Shown piece by piece: positions 36,779 to 45,421 of a DNA stretch of 64,000 nucleotides; within the stretch, counting starts at the first letter, position 1; every line of letters starts with the position of its first letter. Position numbers and translations under genes: made by a program. Source of the DNA: Alphaproteobacteria bacterium (GTDB taxonomy: Bacteria > Pseudomonadota > Alphaproteobacteria > Micropepsales > Micropepsaceae). The stretch is from positions 1-64,000 of the forward strand of contig JACADY010000026.1 of the NCBI GenBank assembly GCA_013389115.1. The letters run 5' to 3'. The notes below the pieces were generated by a model, which was given only the letters and a program-made list of their open reading frames with translations, was not told where the DNA came from and ran no database searches.

Positions 36779-37590
36779 CTGCGACAGATGGCGAGACCCT
36801 TTTGAAGGCCCTCATCGCGACCGCCGCGCGCGCGGGCGCGCTCATCATGCGCCACTATGAGGAGCCGGCCGGCATCCGCCACAAGGAAGATGAAAGTCCC
36901 GTGACGCTTGACGATGAAGAGGCCGAAGCGCTGATACTCGCCGATTTGGCAAGGCTGGCGCCCGCCATCCCTGTCGTTTCGGAAGAAGCCGCCGCGGCGG
37001 GACATTTCCCATCGATCGGCCAGCGCTTCTTTCTCGTTGACCCGCTCGATGGCACCAAGGAGTTCATCAACAAGAATGGCGAGTTCACGGTGAACATCGC
37101 GCTCATCGACAGGGCTGTTCCGGTCATGGGCGTCGTCTACGCGCCGGCTTTGTCGCGCATGTTTTTCGGCGCAGGGGGAGGCACCGCCCGGGAGGCTTCG
37201 TGCGACCCGCATGCGAAGGACGCGGCCGGGACGCCCCCCTGCACTGGGCAAAAGCCGATCGCGGCGCGCCTGCCGGACGCTGAGGGGCTCGTCGCGGTCG
37301 CGAGCCGCTCGCATCGTGACGCGAAGACGGACGAGTATCTCGCCAAATACAAGATCAAGGATTTCAGGAGCGCGGGCTCATCGCTGAAATTCTGCATCGT
37401 GGCGGCCGGAGAAGCCGACCTCTATCCCCGCCTTGGCACGACCATGGAGTGGGATACCGCCGCCGGGCACGCGGTGCTGAACGCGGCGGGAGGATCAGTG
37501 ACCAAACTCGATGGCTCGCCTTTCCTTTACGGGAAGGTGGCTGACCGTTTCAAGAACGACCATTTCGTCGCGCGCGGCCGCAAGGCTTGA
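36775..37590 (+). CDS. cysQ: 3'(2'),5'-bisphosphate nucleotidase CysQ
   Basis: Inositol-monophosphatase-fold enzyme that hydrolyses PAP from sulfate assimilation. The metal-binding motif DPLDGTKEFI and the C-terminal WDTAAGHAVL are both present, along with an upstream acidic SEEAA. 271 residues; about 15 extra residues (HAKDAAGTPPCTGQK region) form an insertion after the central strand. ATGA overlap with the DUF3553 gene indicates co-translation. Confidence 0.92.
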   Translation: MTATDGETLLKALIATAARAGALIMRHYEEPAGIRHKEDESPVTLDDEEAEALILADLARLAPAIPVVSEEAAAAGHFPSIGQRFFLVDPLDGTKEFINKNGEFTVNIALIDRAVPVMGVVYAPALSRMFFGAGGGTAREASCDPHAKDAAGTPPCTGQKPIAARLPDAEGLVAVASRSHRDAKTDEYLAKYKIKDFRSAGSSLKFCIVAAGEADLYPRLGTTMEWDTAAGHAVLNAAGGSVTKLDGSPFLYGKVADRFKNDHFVARGRKA

Positions 37591-37604
37591 GGGGGCGGAC
37601 GGGC

Positions 37605-38069
37605 TCAGACGGCTTTGACCGAAAGCACCGGCCCGTCGGTACCGATGATTTCTACCCGCGTTCCCGGCTTGAGATCCTGTCCGCCCGCATCCTTCGCGGG
37701 CCATCGCGTATCATCGAGAATAATGGGTCCGCGCCCACCGGCGAAGGCTTCCGCGACGACGGCAACGCGCCCCACATACTGGGAGGCACGCCGGTTGAGG
37801 AGCGGCTGATCGGTGGCCTCGCCGCCAGAAACCGCATAGCGCCGGCCAAGGATCGTTGCGGCGACAGAGAGCACCGCAAAGAGGACAAGATGATACTGCC
37901 AGCCAAGCTCGGGCATGAGCGCCACAATCCCTCCCGTCGCCAGCGCGGCAAGACCCGGCCATAGCAGGTAGGTTGAAGGGGCAATCACCTCAAGACCGAT
38001 CAGCACCGCACCCAGCACGAGCCAGTGCCAAAGTGTGATCGTGTTGAAGATCGCTGCAAACGGCTCCAT
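37605..38069 (-). CDS. NfeD family membrane protein (short form)
   Basis: 154 residues: three membrane helices (LWHWLVLGAVLIGLEVI; LWPGLAALATGGIVALM; YHLVLFAVLSVAATILG) followed by an OB-fold domain (VGRVAVVAEAFAGGRGPIILDDTRWPAKD...PGTRVEIIGTDGPVLSVKAV). It lacks the serine protease domain of long NfeD. ATG 38069 has AGAGGGG upstream. It follows the stomatin-like gene on the same strand; the pair normally acts together in membrane microdomains. Confidence 0.93.
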   Translation of the reverse strand: MEPFAAIFNTITLWHWLVLGAVLIGLEVIAPSTYLLWPGLAALATGGIVALMPELGWQYHLVLFAVLSVAATILGRRYAVSGGEATDQPLLNRRASQYVGRVAVVAEAFAGGRGPIILDDTRWPAKDAGGQDLKPGTRVEIIGTDGPVLSVKAV

Positions 38070-38082
38070 GACCCCTCTTTGC

Positions 38083-39066
38083 TTAGCTGTTTGGCACGCT
38101 TCCGGGCCCTCGCGACGGCGCGGACTTGACCGCATTGGCATTGAGCATCGCTGCATCTTGCGCCAGATGCGCGATCCCCGCCAGTGACCCAAGCATGCCG
38201 CTCGTCTCTGCTGGAAGCACGACAAACTTCTGATTGGGCGCGGTTGCGAACTGACGGAAGGCCTCGACATATTTGAGGCCGATGAAATAGTTGAGGGCAT
38301 GGACATTGCCATCCGCGATGGCGGTGGAGACCATGGCGGTTGCCTTCGCTTCGGCTTCGGCCGAACGCTCGCGCGCCTCGGCGTCGCGGAACGCGGCTTC
38401 CTTGCGCCCCTCGGCCTCAAGAATCGTCGCCTGCTTCTGCCCCTCCGCGCGCAGGATCGCCGCTTGCTTCTCGCCGTCCGCCGCCAGCACTTCGGCGCGC
38501 CGTTCGCGCTCGGCCTTCATCTGCCGGGCCATCGCCTCGTTGATGTCGGAGGGCGGCGCAAGGTCCTTGATTTCCACGCGCGTGACCTTGACGCCCCAGG
38601 GGCTCGTCGCCGAGTCGACGACGCGCAGAAGCCGCTCATTGATCTCATCGCGCTTGGAGAGGACCTCATCGAGATCCATCGAGCCGATCACGGTGCGCAC
38701 ATTGGTCAATGCAAGCGCGGTGATCGCAAGGTGCAGATTCTGCACCTCATAGGCGGCGCGTGGCGCATCGACGACCTGGTAGAAGGCGATGGCGTCGGCC
38801 GTGACCATCGCATTGTCCTTGGTGATCACTTCTTGGCTGGGTATGTCCAGCACCGTCTCCATCATGGAGATGCGCCGCCCGACCCGGTCGACGAACGGCA
38901 CGATGAGATTGAGGCCGGGTCGCAGCGTATGCGTGTAGCGCCCGAAACGCTCCACCGTCCACTCATAGCCCTGAGGCACGGACATCACGCCAGAAAAGAC
39001 GAGAAAAACCGCGACGACTGCGAGCACAATCACAAAAACGTCAAAGCCGCCCAACTCAGAGAACAT
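38083..39066 (-). CDS. SPFH/band-7 stomatin-like protein
   Basis: An N-terminal membrane helix (FDVFVIVLAVVAVFLVFSGV), the band-7 domain (VPQGYEWTVERFGRYTHTLRPGLNLIVPFVDRV...DIPSQEVITKDNAMVTADAIAFYQV) and an Ala/Glu-rich coiled coil (about 190-250) mark a QmcA/stomatin homologue. Oligomeric scaffold at the inner membrane, often with FtsH or NfeD. 327 residues, 13 bp upstream of the nfeD-like gene. Confidence 0.95.
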   Translation of the reverse strand: MFSELGGFDVFVIVLAVVAVFLVFSGVMSVPQGYEWTVERFGRYTHTLRPGLNLIVPFVDRVGRRISMMETVLDIPSQEVITKDNAMVTADAIAFYQVVDAPRAAYEVQNLHLAITALALTNVRTVIGSMDLDEVLSKRDEINERLLRVVDSATSPWGVKVTRVEIKDLAPPSDINEAMARQMKAERERRAEVLAADGEKQAAILRAEGQKQATILEAEGRKEAAFRDAEARERSAEAEAKATAMVSTAIADGNVHALNYFIGLKYVEAFRQFATAPNQKFVVLPAETSGMLGSLAGIAHLAQDAAMLNANAVKSAPSRGPGSVPNS

Positions 39067-39221
39067 ACCCGTCTCCCATGTATGGTCAATCGGTCGGGAT
39101 AGCCTAAGTGATTCTCATCCCTCCATTGACGTGTTGCTGTGACGAATACCCACTCACCTCCCGTTCATTTTTTATGGCATCATTTACAAAAGGGCTGGAC
39201 TGGCTCGAAAGGAGATCAGCG

Positions 39222-39827
39222 ATGGAAGACAAGACCATGAACGGGACCTCGCGCCGCGACGCATTGATGCTTGCGGCAAAGGCGGCTCTTGGCGCTACGG
39301 CGGTGACCTTTTCGGGACCGCTCCCGGCTTTCGCAGGCGAGGATGACACCTTCTCGGAAAACGAGGTGGTGAAGGCGGTTGCCGACTTCTTCGGCGTGAC
39401 GACCGAAGCCGCGGCCAAGGTGGTCGAGAAAATTTTCGCCGATCTCGGCCGCCCGAACGCCTACATCAAGGGCGAGGAAGCCTCAGGCGCGATCGGCGTC
39501 GGCCTGCGCTATGGCGAAGGCACGATGGTCCGCAAGGGCTATCGCAACATGAAGGTCCATTGGCAGGGCCCCTCGATCGGCTTTGATATCGGCGCCAATG
39601 CCTCCAAGTGCTTCACGCTCGTTTACGGCATCAGGCGCCAGGAAGAGATCTTCCAGCGCTTCCCGGGCGTTGAGGGCAGCTACTATTTCATCGCCGGCAT
39701 CGGCGTGAATTATCAACGTACTGGGCGCATCAGCCTTGCGCCGATGCGCACCGGCGTTGGCCTGCGCGCGGGCGTCAATGCGGGCTATCTGCACTACACG
39801 CGCGAGCAGGAATGGTTCCCACTCTGA
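39222..39827 (+). CDS. eipA: EipA family envelope protein (DUF1134)
   Basis: 201 residues with an N-terminal twin-arginine-like export signal (TSRRDALMLAAKAALGATAVTFSGPLPAFAGE) and a DUF1134 domain: GEEASGAIGVGLRYGEGTMVRKG, HWQGPSIGFDIGANASKCFTLVYGI, and a C-terminal GINYQR-type segment. EipA of Brucella and Caulobacter is a periplasmic protein needed for envelope integrity. I start at ATG 39222 after AAAGGAG. It is convergent with secF, with two hairpins between. Confidence 0.9.
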   Translation: MEDKTMNGTSRRDALMLAAKAALGATAVTFSGPLPAFAGEDDTFSENEVVKAVADFFGVTTEAAAKVVEKIFADLGRPNAYIKGEEASGAIGVGLRYGEGTMVRKGYRNMKVHWQGPSIGFDIGANASKCFTLVYGIRRQEEIFQRFPGVEGSYYFIAGIGVNYQRTGRISLAPMRTGVGLRAGVNAGYLHYTREQEWFPL

Positions 39828-39838
39828 ACGACTGACAT

Positions 39839-39908
39839 GTGCATCCGGAGATGCACGGACCGGAAGTGTCCACAAGAACCTCACCCTTCGCAGACCGCGA
39901 AGGGTGAG
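39839..39908. terminator. Paired hairpins between eipA and secF
   Basis: A small stem GTGCATC/GATGCAC (39839-39856) is followed by a perfect 12-bp stem CTCACCCTTCGC/GCGAAGGGTGAG (39880-39908). Located between convergent genes, it likely terminates both, although neither side has a long T tract. Confidence 0.6.
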
Positions 39909-39957
39909 AGGAACGCTCATTTCTCTCCCCCAGATAGAGGAAAGCGCAAAGTGGGGT

Positions 39958-41157
39958 CTACGCCCTCGCGCCCGCCTTCTGCCCGCCAGTGTCGGCACCG
40001 CCAAGGGCCGGGAGATAGAGCAGCAGCGCGCCGGCGACATAGATCGAGGAATAGGTCCCGATCACGATGCCGAACAGCATCGCGGCGCTGAAATTGAACA
40101 GTGTCGCCCCGCCGAACAGGAACAGCGGCAGAATGGCGATCGCCGTCGTTGCGCTCGTGAGGATGGTGCGCGAGAGCGTCTGATTGACGCTGAGATTGAT
40201 GAGTTCGCCAAGCGGCTTTGATTTGTACTTGCGCCGCATCTCGCGGATCCGGTCGAACACCACCACCGTGTCGTTGATGGAATAGCCCGCAAGCGCAAGC
40301 AGCGCCGCGACCGCCGTCAGATTGAAGTCGAGCTGGAACAGCGAAAACATGCCAACCGTCACAAACACGTCGTGACCGGTGGCGACGATGGCGCTGACGC
40401 CGAACTGCCACTCAAAGCGGAACGCCACGTAAAGCGCGATGATGAGCACCGCGAGCACGGAGGCGATGACACCGCTGAAATAGAGCTCACCCGACACCTT
40501 GGGGCCGACCGCCTCCACCCGCGTGAAGCGATAGCTGCACCCCAGCGCCGCACTGACCTTTTCGGAAACTGCCTCGGCCGTCGGCGCCTCACCCGTAGGC
40601 GTGAAGCCGGCATAGGCTTCGTTGGCATTGTCAGGATTCTGAACGACGATCACGCCGCCATATCCAGCGCTTTCGAAGGCCGCGCTCAAGCGGTCGATTG
40701 AGACACTTTCTGGCGCCACGATGCTGAACCGCATCGTTGTGGCCCGAAGGTCGCCGGACGCGTTGTCAGGCAGGCTCGACAAGGGTCGGATCTGATTGGA
40801 ACAGCCAAGCGCGCCCCGCACCTGGACGACAGCGCGCTGCGCCGCCCGCTCATCCGCTTCGCCGCCCCGGGGCTGAACCCGGATCAGCGCGTCCTTGTTG
40901 TCGCCGCTTCCCTGGATGGCAACCTCGCCGAAATCGAGCCGTTCCAAGCTCGCGCGCAGGCTCGCCACATCGATCGCCTCCTGCTTCCTGATTTCGATGA
41001 GCGTGCCCCCGGTAAAATCGATACCGAGGTTAAGCCCTTGAACGAAAAGAGAAACGATAGAGGCCAGCACCGTCACGATGGTGAACGCGAAGCCCACCCA
41101 GCGAGCGCCCACAAAGTCGATCGACGTGTTTCGGGGGAGATAGCGTAAGAGCCGCAT
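39958..41157 (-). CDS. secF: Protein translocase subunit SecF with enlarged periplasmic domain
   Basis: Sec accessory subunit that uses the proton gradient to aid secretion. TM1 (about 20-40), the FTGGTLIEIR motif (48-57), and the five-helix C-terminal bundle with GHDVFVTVG and GYSINDTVVVFDRIREMRR are all typical. At 399 residues it is about 80 longer than usual. The extra length is in the first periplasmic domain, where residues 60-122 and 148-212 look like tandem copies, each ending in ALGCS. I start at ATG 41157 by homology. secD, normally adjacent, is absent: hrpB lies upstream in the opposite direction. Confidence 0.93.
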   Translation of the reverse strand: MRLLRYLPRNTSIDFVGARWVGFAFTIVTVLASIVSLFVQGLNLGIDFTGGTLIEIRKQEAIDVASLRASLERLDFGEVAIQGSGDNKDALIRVQPRGGEADERAAQRAVVQVRGALGCSNQIRPLSSLPDNASGDLRATTMRFSIVAPESVSIDRLSAAFESAGYGGVIVVQNPDNANEAYAGFTPTGEAPTAEAVSEKVSAALGCSYRFTRVEAVGPKVSGELYFSGVIASVLAVLIIALYVAFRFEWQFGVSAIVATGHDVFVTVGMFSLFQLDFNLTAVAALLALAGYSINDTVVVFDRIREMRRKYKSKPLGELINLSVNQTLSRTILTSATTAIAILPLFLFGGATLFNFSAAMLFGIVIGTYSSIYVAGALLLYLPALGGADTGGQKAGARA

Positions 41158-41298
41158 GGGGATTGAGCCGGAAGTAGGGGCTAGGAAGCGAGGGGCATAG
41201 CCGAGGACGCCCTGCCCTGGCAAGCAGGCCCTTGCCCGGCGGCGGAACCTTTGGCCATGGTGCGACTTTCAATGCGCGCGCAGAGGAAGGAGCGGGCT

Positions 41299-43806
41299 TT
41301 GCCCATCGAGAAGACCGGCCTGCCCATCGATGCGGCGCTGTCCCCGCTCAAGGCGGCGTTGGGCGCCGGCGGCGCTGCGGTACTCGAGGCGCCACCGGGG
41401 GCCGGCAAGACAACCATCGTTCCCCTGGCGCTCATGGATGAGCCCTGGCTCAAGGGGCAGAAGATCCTGATGCTGGAGCCGCGCCGTCTCGCCGCCCGCG
41501 CCGCCGCTGCGCGCATGGCCGCGCTCTTGGGCGAAGCGGTGGGGGAGCGCGTTGGCTATCGCATCCGCCTGGACGCCAAGGTCGGCCCCAGGACAAGGAT
41601 CGAGGTCTTGACCGAGGGTCTGCTCACCCGCCGCCTGCAATCGGATCCCGCGCTCGAGGGCGTCGGCCTTGTCATTTTCGATGAGTTTCATGAGCGCGGC
41701 CTCAACGCCGATCTGGGCCTCGCCCTCGCCATCGAATGCCAGCAAGCGCTGAACGAGAACATGCGCCTGCTTGTCATGTCGGCGACCCTCGACGGCGCCG
41801 CCATCGCGCGCCTTTTGGGTGGAGCACCCATTATCCGAAGCGAAGGCCGCGCCTATCCCGTGGAGACGCGCTACCGTCCCCTATCCCCGAACACCCGTCT
41901 CGAGCAGAACGTTGCCGCCACGATCCGCGCAGCCTTGCGCGAAACGCAAGGCGGCATCTTAGTCTTCCTGCCCGGCGAAGGCGAAATCCGGAACACCGGG
42001 CGCCTGCTCGAGGCCGAAGGCCTCCCCGAGGGGACAAGGCTTTGGCCGCTCTATGGTGCGCTGACACAGGAAGCCCAGGACGGCGCCATCCGCCCCGCCC
42101 CAAGGGGCGAGCGCAAGATCGTGCTCAGCACGGCCATTGCCGAAACGAGCCTCACCATCGAGGACATCCGCGTCGTCATCGACAGCGGCCAGCAGCGCCT
42201 TCCGCGCTTTGACCCGTCAACCGGCATGACGCATCTGTTCACACAGCGCCTCTCCGCCGCCTCCGCGGAGCAGCGTCGCGGTCGCGCCGGCCGTGTCGCG
42301 CCGGGCGTCTGCTATCGCCTGTGGAGCGAGCCTGAGACCCGTGCGCTGCTGCCCTTCACCCCGCCAGAGATCCTTGCCGCCGACCTGGCGCCGCTTGCCC
42401 TCGACCTTGCGCTTTGGGGCGTAAGCGATCCATCGCGTTTGGCCTTTCTTAACCAGCCGCCCGCCCCGCCTTTTGCCGAGGCCAAGGCGCTTCTGCGCCG
42501 GCTCGAAGCGCTGGATGAGGAAGGCCGGATCACGGGCCATGGACGCGCGATGGCCGGCTTTGGCGCCCATCCCCGCCTCGCCCATATGATGCTGAAGGGC
42601 AAGGCGCTGGACGAGGGCGCGACCGCCTGTGCCCTCGCCGCGATATTGCAGGAGCGTGACGTGGTGAAGGCAGCCCGTGGCGCGCGCGACGCCGACTTGC
42701 GCCTGCGCCTTGAGGTGATGGCGAACGAGGCGAGCCTGATGCCGGGTGTCACCGCCGATCGCGGGGCCCTTGCCCGCGCGCGTGAGCAGGCCCGCGCCTG
42801 GCGCCGGACCTTGAGGATCGCTGATGTCGCCATCGACATCACAGCCGCCGGTCGCCTCGCCGCGCTCGCCTTCCCTGATCGCGTGGCCCAAAGGCGCGGT
42901 CAGGGAAGCTTCCGCCTCGCCAACGGGCGCGGCGCGACGATCGCCGAAGCCGACCCCTTGGCGGGCGAGCCCTATTTGGCCATCGCCGCAATCGAAGGGG
43001 GCGAGGCCAATGCGCGCATTCATCTGGCCGCCCCGCTTCTTGAAGCCGAGATCGATGAACGATTTGCCACTGCCATCAGAACGGAAACCGAAATTGCCTG
43101 GGATGAGCGCCAAGGCGCCGTCCTGGCACGCGAACGCGACCGTCTGGGCGCGCTCACGCTGCGCGAGCGGCCGATCCAGAAACCCCCGCGCGAGGCCGTC
43201 GCCTCAGCGCTGCTTCAGGGTCTGCGCCGCGCTGGCATCAAGGCCCTTCCCTGGACGCAGGAGCTGGAAAATTTCCGCGCCCGCATCGCCTTTGCCCGCA
43301 GGATCGCGGGGGAGGATACGCTGCCTGATTTCAGCGATGCGGCGCTTCTTGGCTCCCTCGAGGACTGGCTCGCGCCCTTTCTTGGAGCAGCCACGCGCCT
43401 TTCGGACTTGCAGAGGCTGGACTTGAGCGGCGCCCTCCATGCGCGTCTCGACTACGGCGCAAACCAGCTTTTGAGCCGCCTCGCGCCAACCCATGTCCGC
43501 GTGCCCTCCGGCTCGAACATCCCCATCGACTATGCCCATGAGACGCCCGTGCTGGCCGTGCGCCTGCAGGAGATGTTCGGCCTGAAGGAAACGCCGCGCA
43601 TCGGCAATGGCAAGGTGCCGTTGTTGCTGCATCTGCTCTCGCCCGCGCACCGCCCGGTGCAGACGACGCGCGACATCGCGGGTTTCTGGGCGAGTTCCTA
43701 CCAGGACGTGAAAAAGGATCTGAAGGGCCGCTACCCCAAGCATTATTGGCCCGACAACCCGCTCGAGGCAGCACCCACCGCCCGCGCCAAGCCGCGCGGC
43801 ACCTGA
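41299..43806 (+). CDS. hrpB: ATP-dependent helicase HrpB
   Basis: DEAH-box RNA helicase. Motif I APPGAGKTT, motif II DEFHERG, motif III SATLD and motif VI QRRGRAGR are present, followed by HA2 and the HrpB-specific C-terminal domain (VPSGSNIPIDY...RPVQTTRDIAGFWASSYQDVKKDLKGRYPKHYWPDNP). I favour TTG 41299, with AAGGAG six bases upstream; ATGs at 41257 and 41272 are alternatives without good sites. About 835 residues is normal. Function in bacteria is unclear. Confidence 0.93.
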   Translation: MPIEKTGLPIDAALSPLKAALGAGGAAVLEAPPGAGKTTIVPLALMDEPWLKGQKILMLEPRRLAARAAAARMAALLGEAVGERVGYRIRLDAKVGPRTRIEVLTEGLLTRRLQSDPALEGVGLVIFDEFHERGLNADLGLALAIECQQALNENMRLLVMSATLDGAAIARLLGGAPIIRSEGRAYPVETRYRPLSPNTRLEQNVAATIRAALRETQGGILVFLPGEGEIRNTGRLLEAEGLPEGTRLWPLYGALTQEAQDGAIRPAPRGERKIVLSTAIAETSLTIEDIRVVIDSGQQRLPRFDPSTGMTHLFTQRLSAASAEQRRGRAGRVAPGVCYRLWSEPETRALLPFTPPEILAADLAPLALDLALWGVSDPSRLAFLNQPPAPPFAEAKALLRRLEALDEEGRITGHGRAMAGFGAHPRLAHMMLKGKALDEGATACALAAILQERDVVKAARGARDADLRLRLEVMANEASLMPGVTADRGALARAREQARAWRRTLRIADVAIDITAAGRLAALAFPDRVAQRRGQGSFRLANGRGATIAEADPLAGEPYLAIAAIEGGEANARIHLAAPLLEAEIDERFATAIRTETEIAWDERQGAVLARERDRLGALTLRERPIQKPPREAVASALLQGLRRAGIKALPWTQELENFRARIAFARRIAGEDTLPDFSDAALLGSLEDWLAPFLGAATRLSDLQRLDLSGALHARLDYGANQLLSRLAPTHVRVPSGSNIPIDYAHETPVLAVRLQEMFGLKETPRIGNGKVPLLLHLLSPAHRPVQTTRDIAGFWASSYQDVKKDLKGRYPKHYWPDNPLEAAPTARAKPRGT

Positions 43807-43812
43807 CCCGCG

Positions 43813-44961
43813 TCAATCGATCGAGCGGCGCAAGGCAAGGAACGGCCCATCTGAATCCCATCCGGGATTATGCGCGACGATCCCGCCCCCGTTCGAGACG
43901 TGATCGATCCGCCACCCGGCCTCGACCGCCCAGTCCTCCGAAACCGGAACCTGAATGCCAGCGCCCGCCCGCGCCAATCCGTCGACCCGCGCGCCCCCAG
44001 CCGGGAAGGGATCGCTCGCCCAGAGCATCTGCACCGATCCCTCGAGGAAGAGCGAAAAATTGTCAAGTGCGAGGGGATAGAAGCGAAGCCCCGCCCCGGT
44101 GACGAGGGCCGTCGCATCGCTGTTGCGCGGCGGCTCGAAGGATAGCGGCTCGGATGTTTCGCCTTGCGCGAACATCACGCCCGCCTTGAGCTGGGCTTCG
44201 AAGCCGGACGAGAACCGCCAGGAGCGCACGGCATCCACCACGATCGCGTCGATCTGTCGGAAATCGTCGTCGAAATCGTCGGCGGGCATGAGATATTGTG
44301 TATCGAGCGTCCAGGCCTCTTCATCGATTGTGCCCAAGAGCCAGACCCGGTCGCCGCTCTCGCCCGAACTGTGCTCCTCGCCAACCGACAGGTCGCGGCG
44401 CAGAGCCAGAAACGCGCCCGATCCGTCATAGTCGGGATCATGCGCGGAATCCTCTGCACCATTGGTCACCACGCCCCAGCGCCAGCCCGTTTCGACCGCC
44501 CAATCCTCCGAGAGCCGGTATTGGAGCCCAAGCCCGGCGCGCCCATAGAAATTGGCCTTCGATCCGCCTTCTGGAAATTGCGTGACGACCGGATAGGTCG
44601 TGTGCGCCGACGCATCGAGAAAAAACTCGGCCCCACCCAGCTCGAACGCGTAATAGCGCAAGCCAAACCCCGCGCTGAAGCCATAGCTGTCGGCATCCCG
44701 CTCAGGACCGACGTACGATCCCTGCGATCCGAAAAGCCCGATACCCAGCGACGGTTCGAGGCCGCTCGAAAACCGCCATGAGCGGTTGGCATCGAGGCTG
44801 AACACGCGCACGTCGTTTTCATCGCCGCCGCTTGCGCTCAGCTCCTGCAGATCAAACGTCCAGGCTTCTCGCTCGACATCGCCCAGAAGCGGAACGCTGT
44901 CGGCGAGCGCGCAAGGCGAAAGAGCGGCCGCGAAGGCCGCAGTGAAAAACACAAGACGCAT
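43813..44961 (-). CDS. Tandem PagL-like (lipid A deacylase family) outer-membrane protein
   Basis: 382 residues with a signal peptide (MRLVFFTAAFAAALSPCALA). The mature part is two homologous beta-barrel domains: 24-189 and 207-380. Both have LLG-(x)-EAWT, SWRFSSG, GLRxYxxxL, FPxGG and SEDWAVExGWR. The second ends in DHVSNGG...NPG, matching the His-x-Ser-Asn active site of PagL-type lipid A 3-O-deacylases (His354, Ser356). In the first copy these are Val164 and Thr166, so it is probably inactive. I see no obvious catalytic Glu in either. ATG 44961 follows GGGGGG. Enzyme activity is inferred. Confidence 0.72.
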   Translation of the reverse strand: MRLVFFTAAFAAALSPCALADSVPLLGDVEREAWTFDLQELSASGGDENDVRVFSLDANRSWRFSSGLEPSLGIGLFGSQGSYVGPERDADSYGFSAGFGLRYYAFELGGAEFFLDASAHTTYPVVTQFPEGGSKANFYGRAGLGLQYRLSEDWAVETGWRWGVVTNGAEDSAHDPDYDGSGAFLALRRDLSVGEEHSSGESGDRVWLLGTIDEEAWTLDTQYLMPADDFDDDFRQIDAIVVDAVRSWRFSSGFEAQLKAGVMFAQGETSEPLSFEPPRNSDATALVTGAGLRFYPLALDNFSLFLEGSVQMLWASDPFPAGGARVDGLARAGAGIQVPVSEDWAVEAGWRIDHVSNGGGIVAHNPGWDSDGPFLALRRSID

Positions 44962-45006
44962 GGATACGCCCCCCAGATGCAATGGCGATGGGATGAATGA
45001 CTTGTC

Positions 45007-45309
45007 TCAGCGAGAACCGTTCGCCGCGGGCGTCGGCGGCGCCGTCGCGTCGGCCGGAACCTTGTCCAGCGCCTCGCGGCACGCGGGCGTGACATCGGCG
45101 CGATGGTCCCTGAGGCATTGCAGGATCCGCCCGCCGCCGCGCTGAACCAGCGCGCAAAGCCGCATGGCGTCAGAGCGGCAGGCCTGGCGGACGGCGGATT
45201 TGGTGGCCTCATCGACCGCGAAGGAAGTGCCGGAGGCGGCCGTCATAGCCAGGGCAATACCCAGAGCCAGCCCCGGAAGGGTCAGTGCTGCGGAACGGGC
45301 GACGGACAT
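45007..45309 (-). CDS. Secreted cysteine-rich repeat protein
   Basis: 100 residues: a signal peptide (about 1-31, ending SGTSFA) and one cysteine-rich repeat of the GLG1-like type, CRSDAMRLCALVQRGGGRILQCLRDHRADVTPACREAL, with four cysteines in the family spacing, then a Pro/Ala tail. Periplasmic by prediction; function unknown. It lies 46 bp upstream of the PagL-like gene on the same strand, so the two may be co-expressed. Confidence 0.8.
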   Translation of the reverse strand: MSVARSAALTLPGLALGIALAMTAASGTSFAVDEATKSAVRQACRSDAMRLCALVQRGGGRILQCLRDHRADVTPACREALDKVPADATAPPTPAANGSR

Positions 45310-45421
45310 CTGAAATCACCTCAAGCTTGGTTGAAACGGCACAAAAAAGCTTGCGCTTCCCCCCGACGCGAATAACCTACAGGATAATAGTTTTAATGCA
45401 AGACATAAAAGAATTAATCCT

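Noticed and set aside
43813-44961. Calling the tandem barrel a porin
   Set aside because: Both halves match the PagL-like pattern and one keeps the His-x-Ser-Asn motif; no porin-type loop or C-terminal Phe signature is present.
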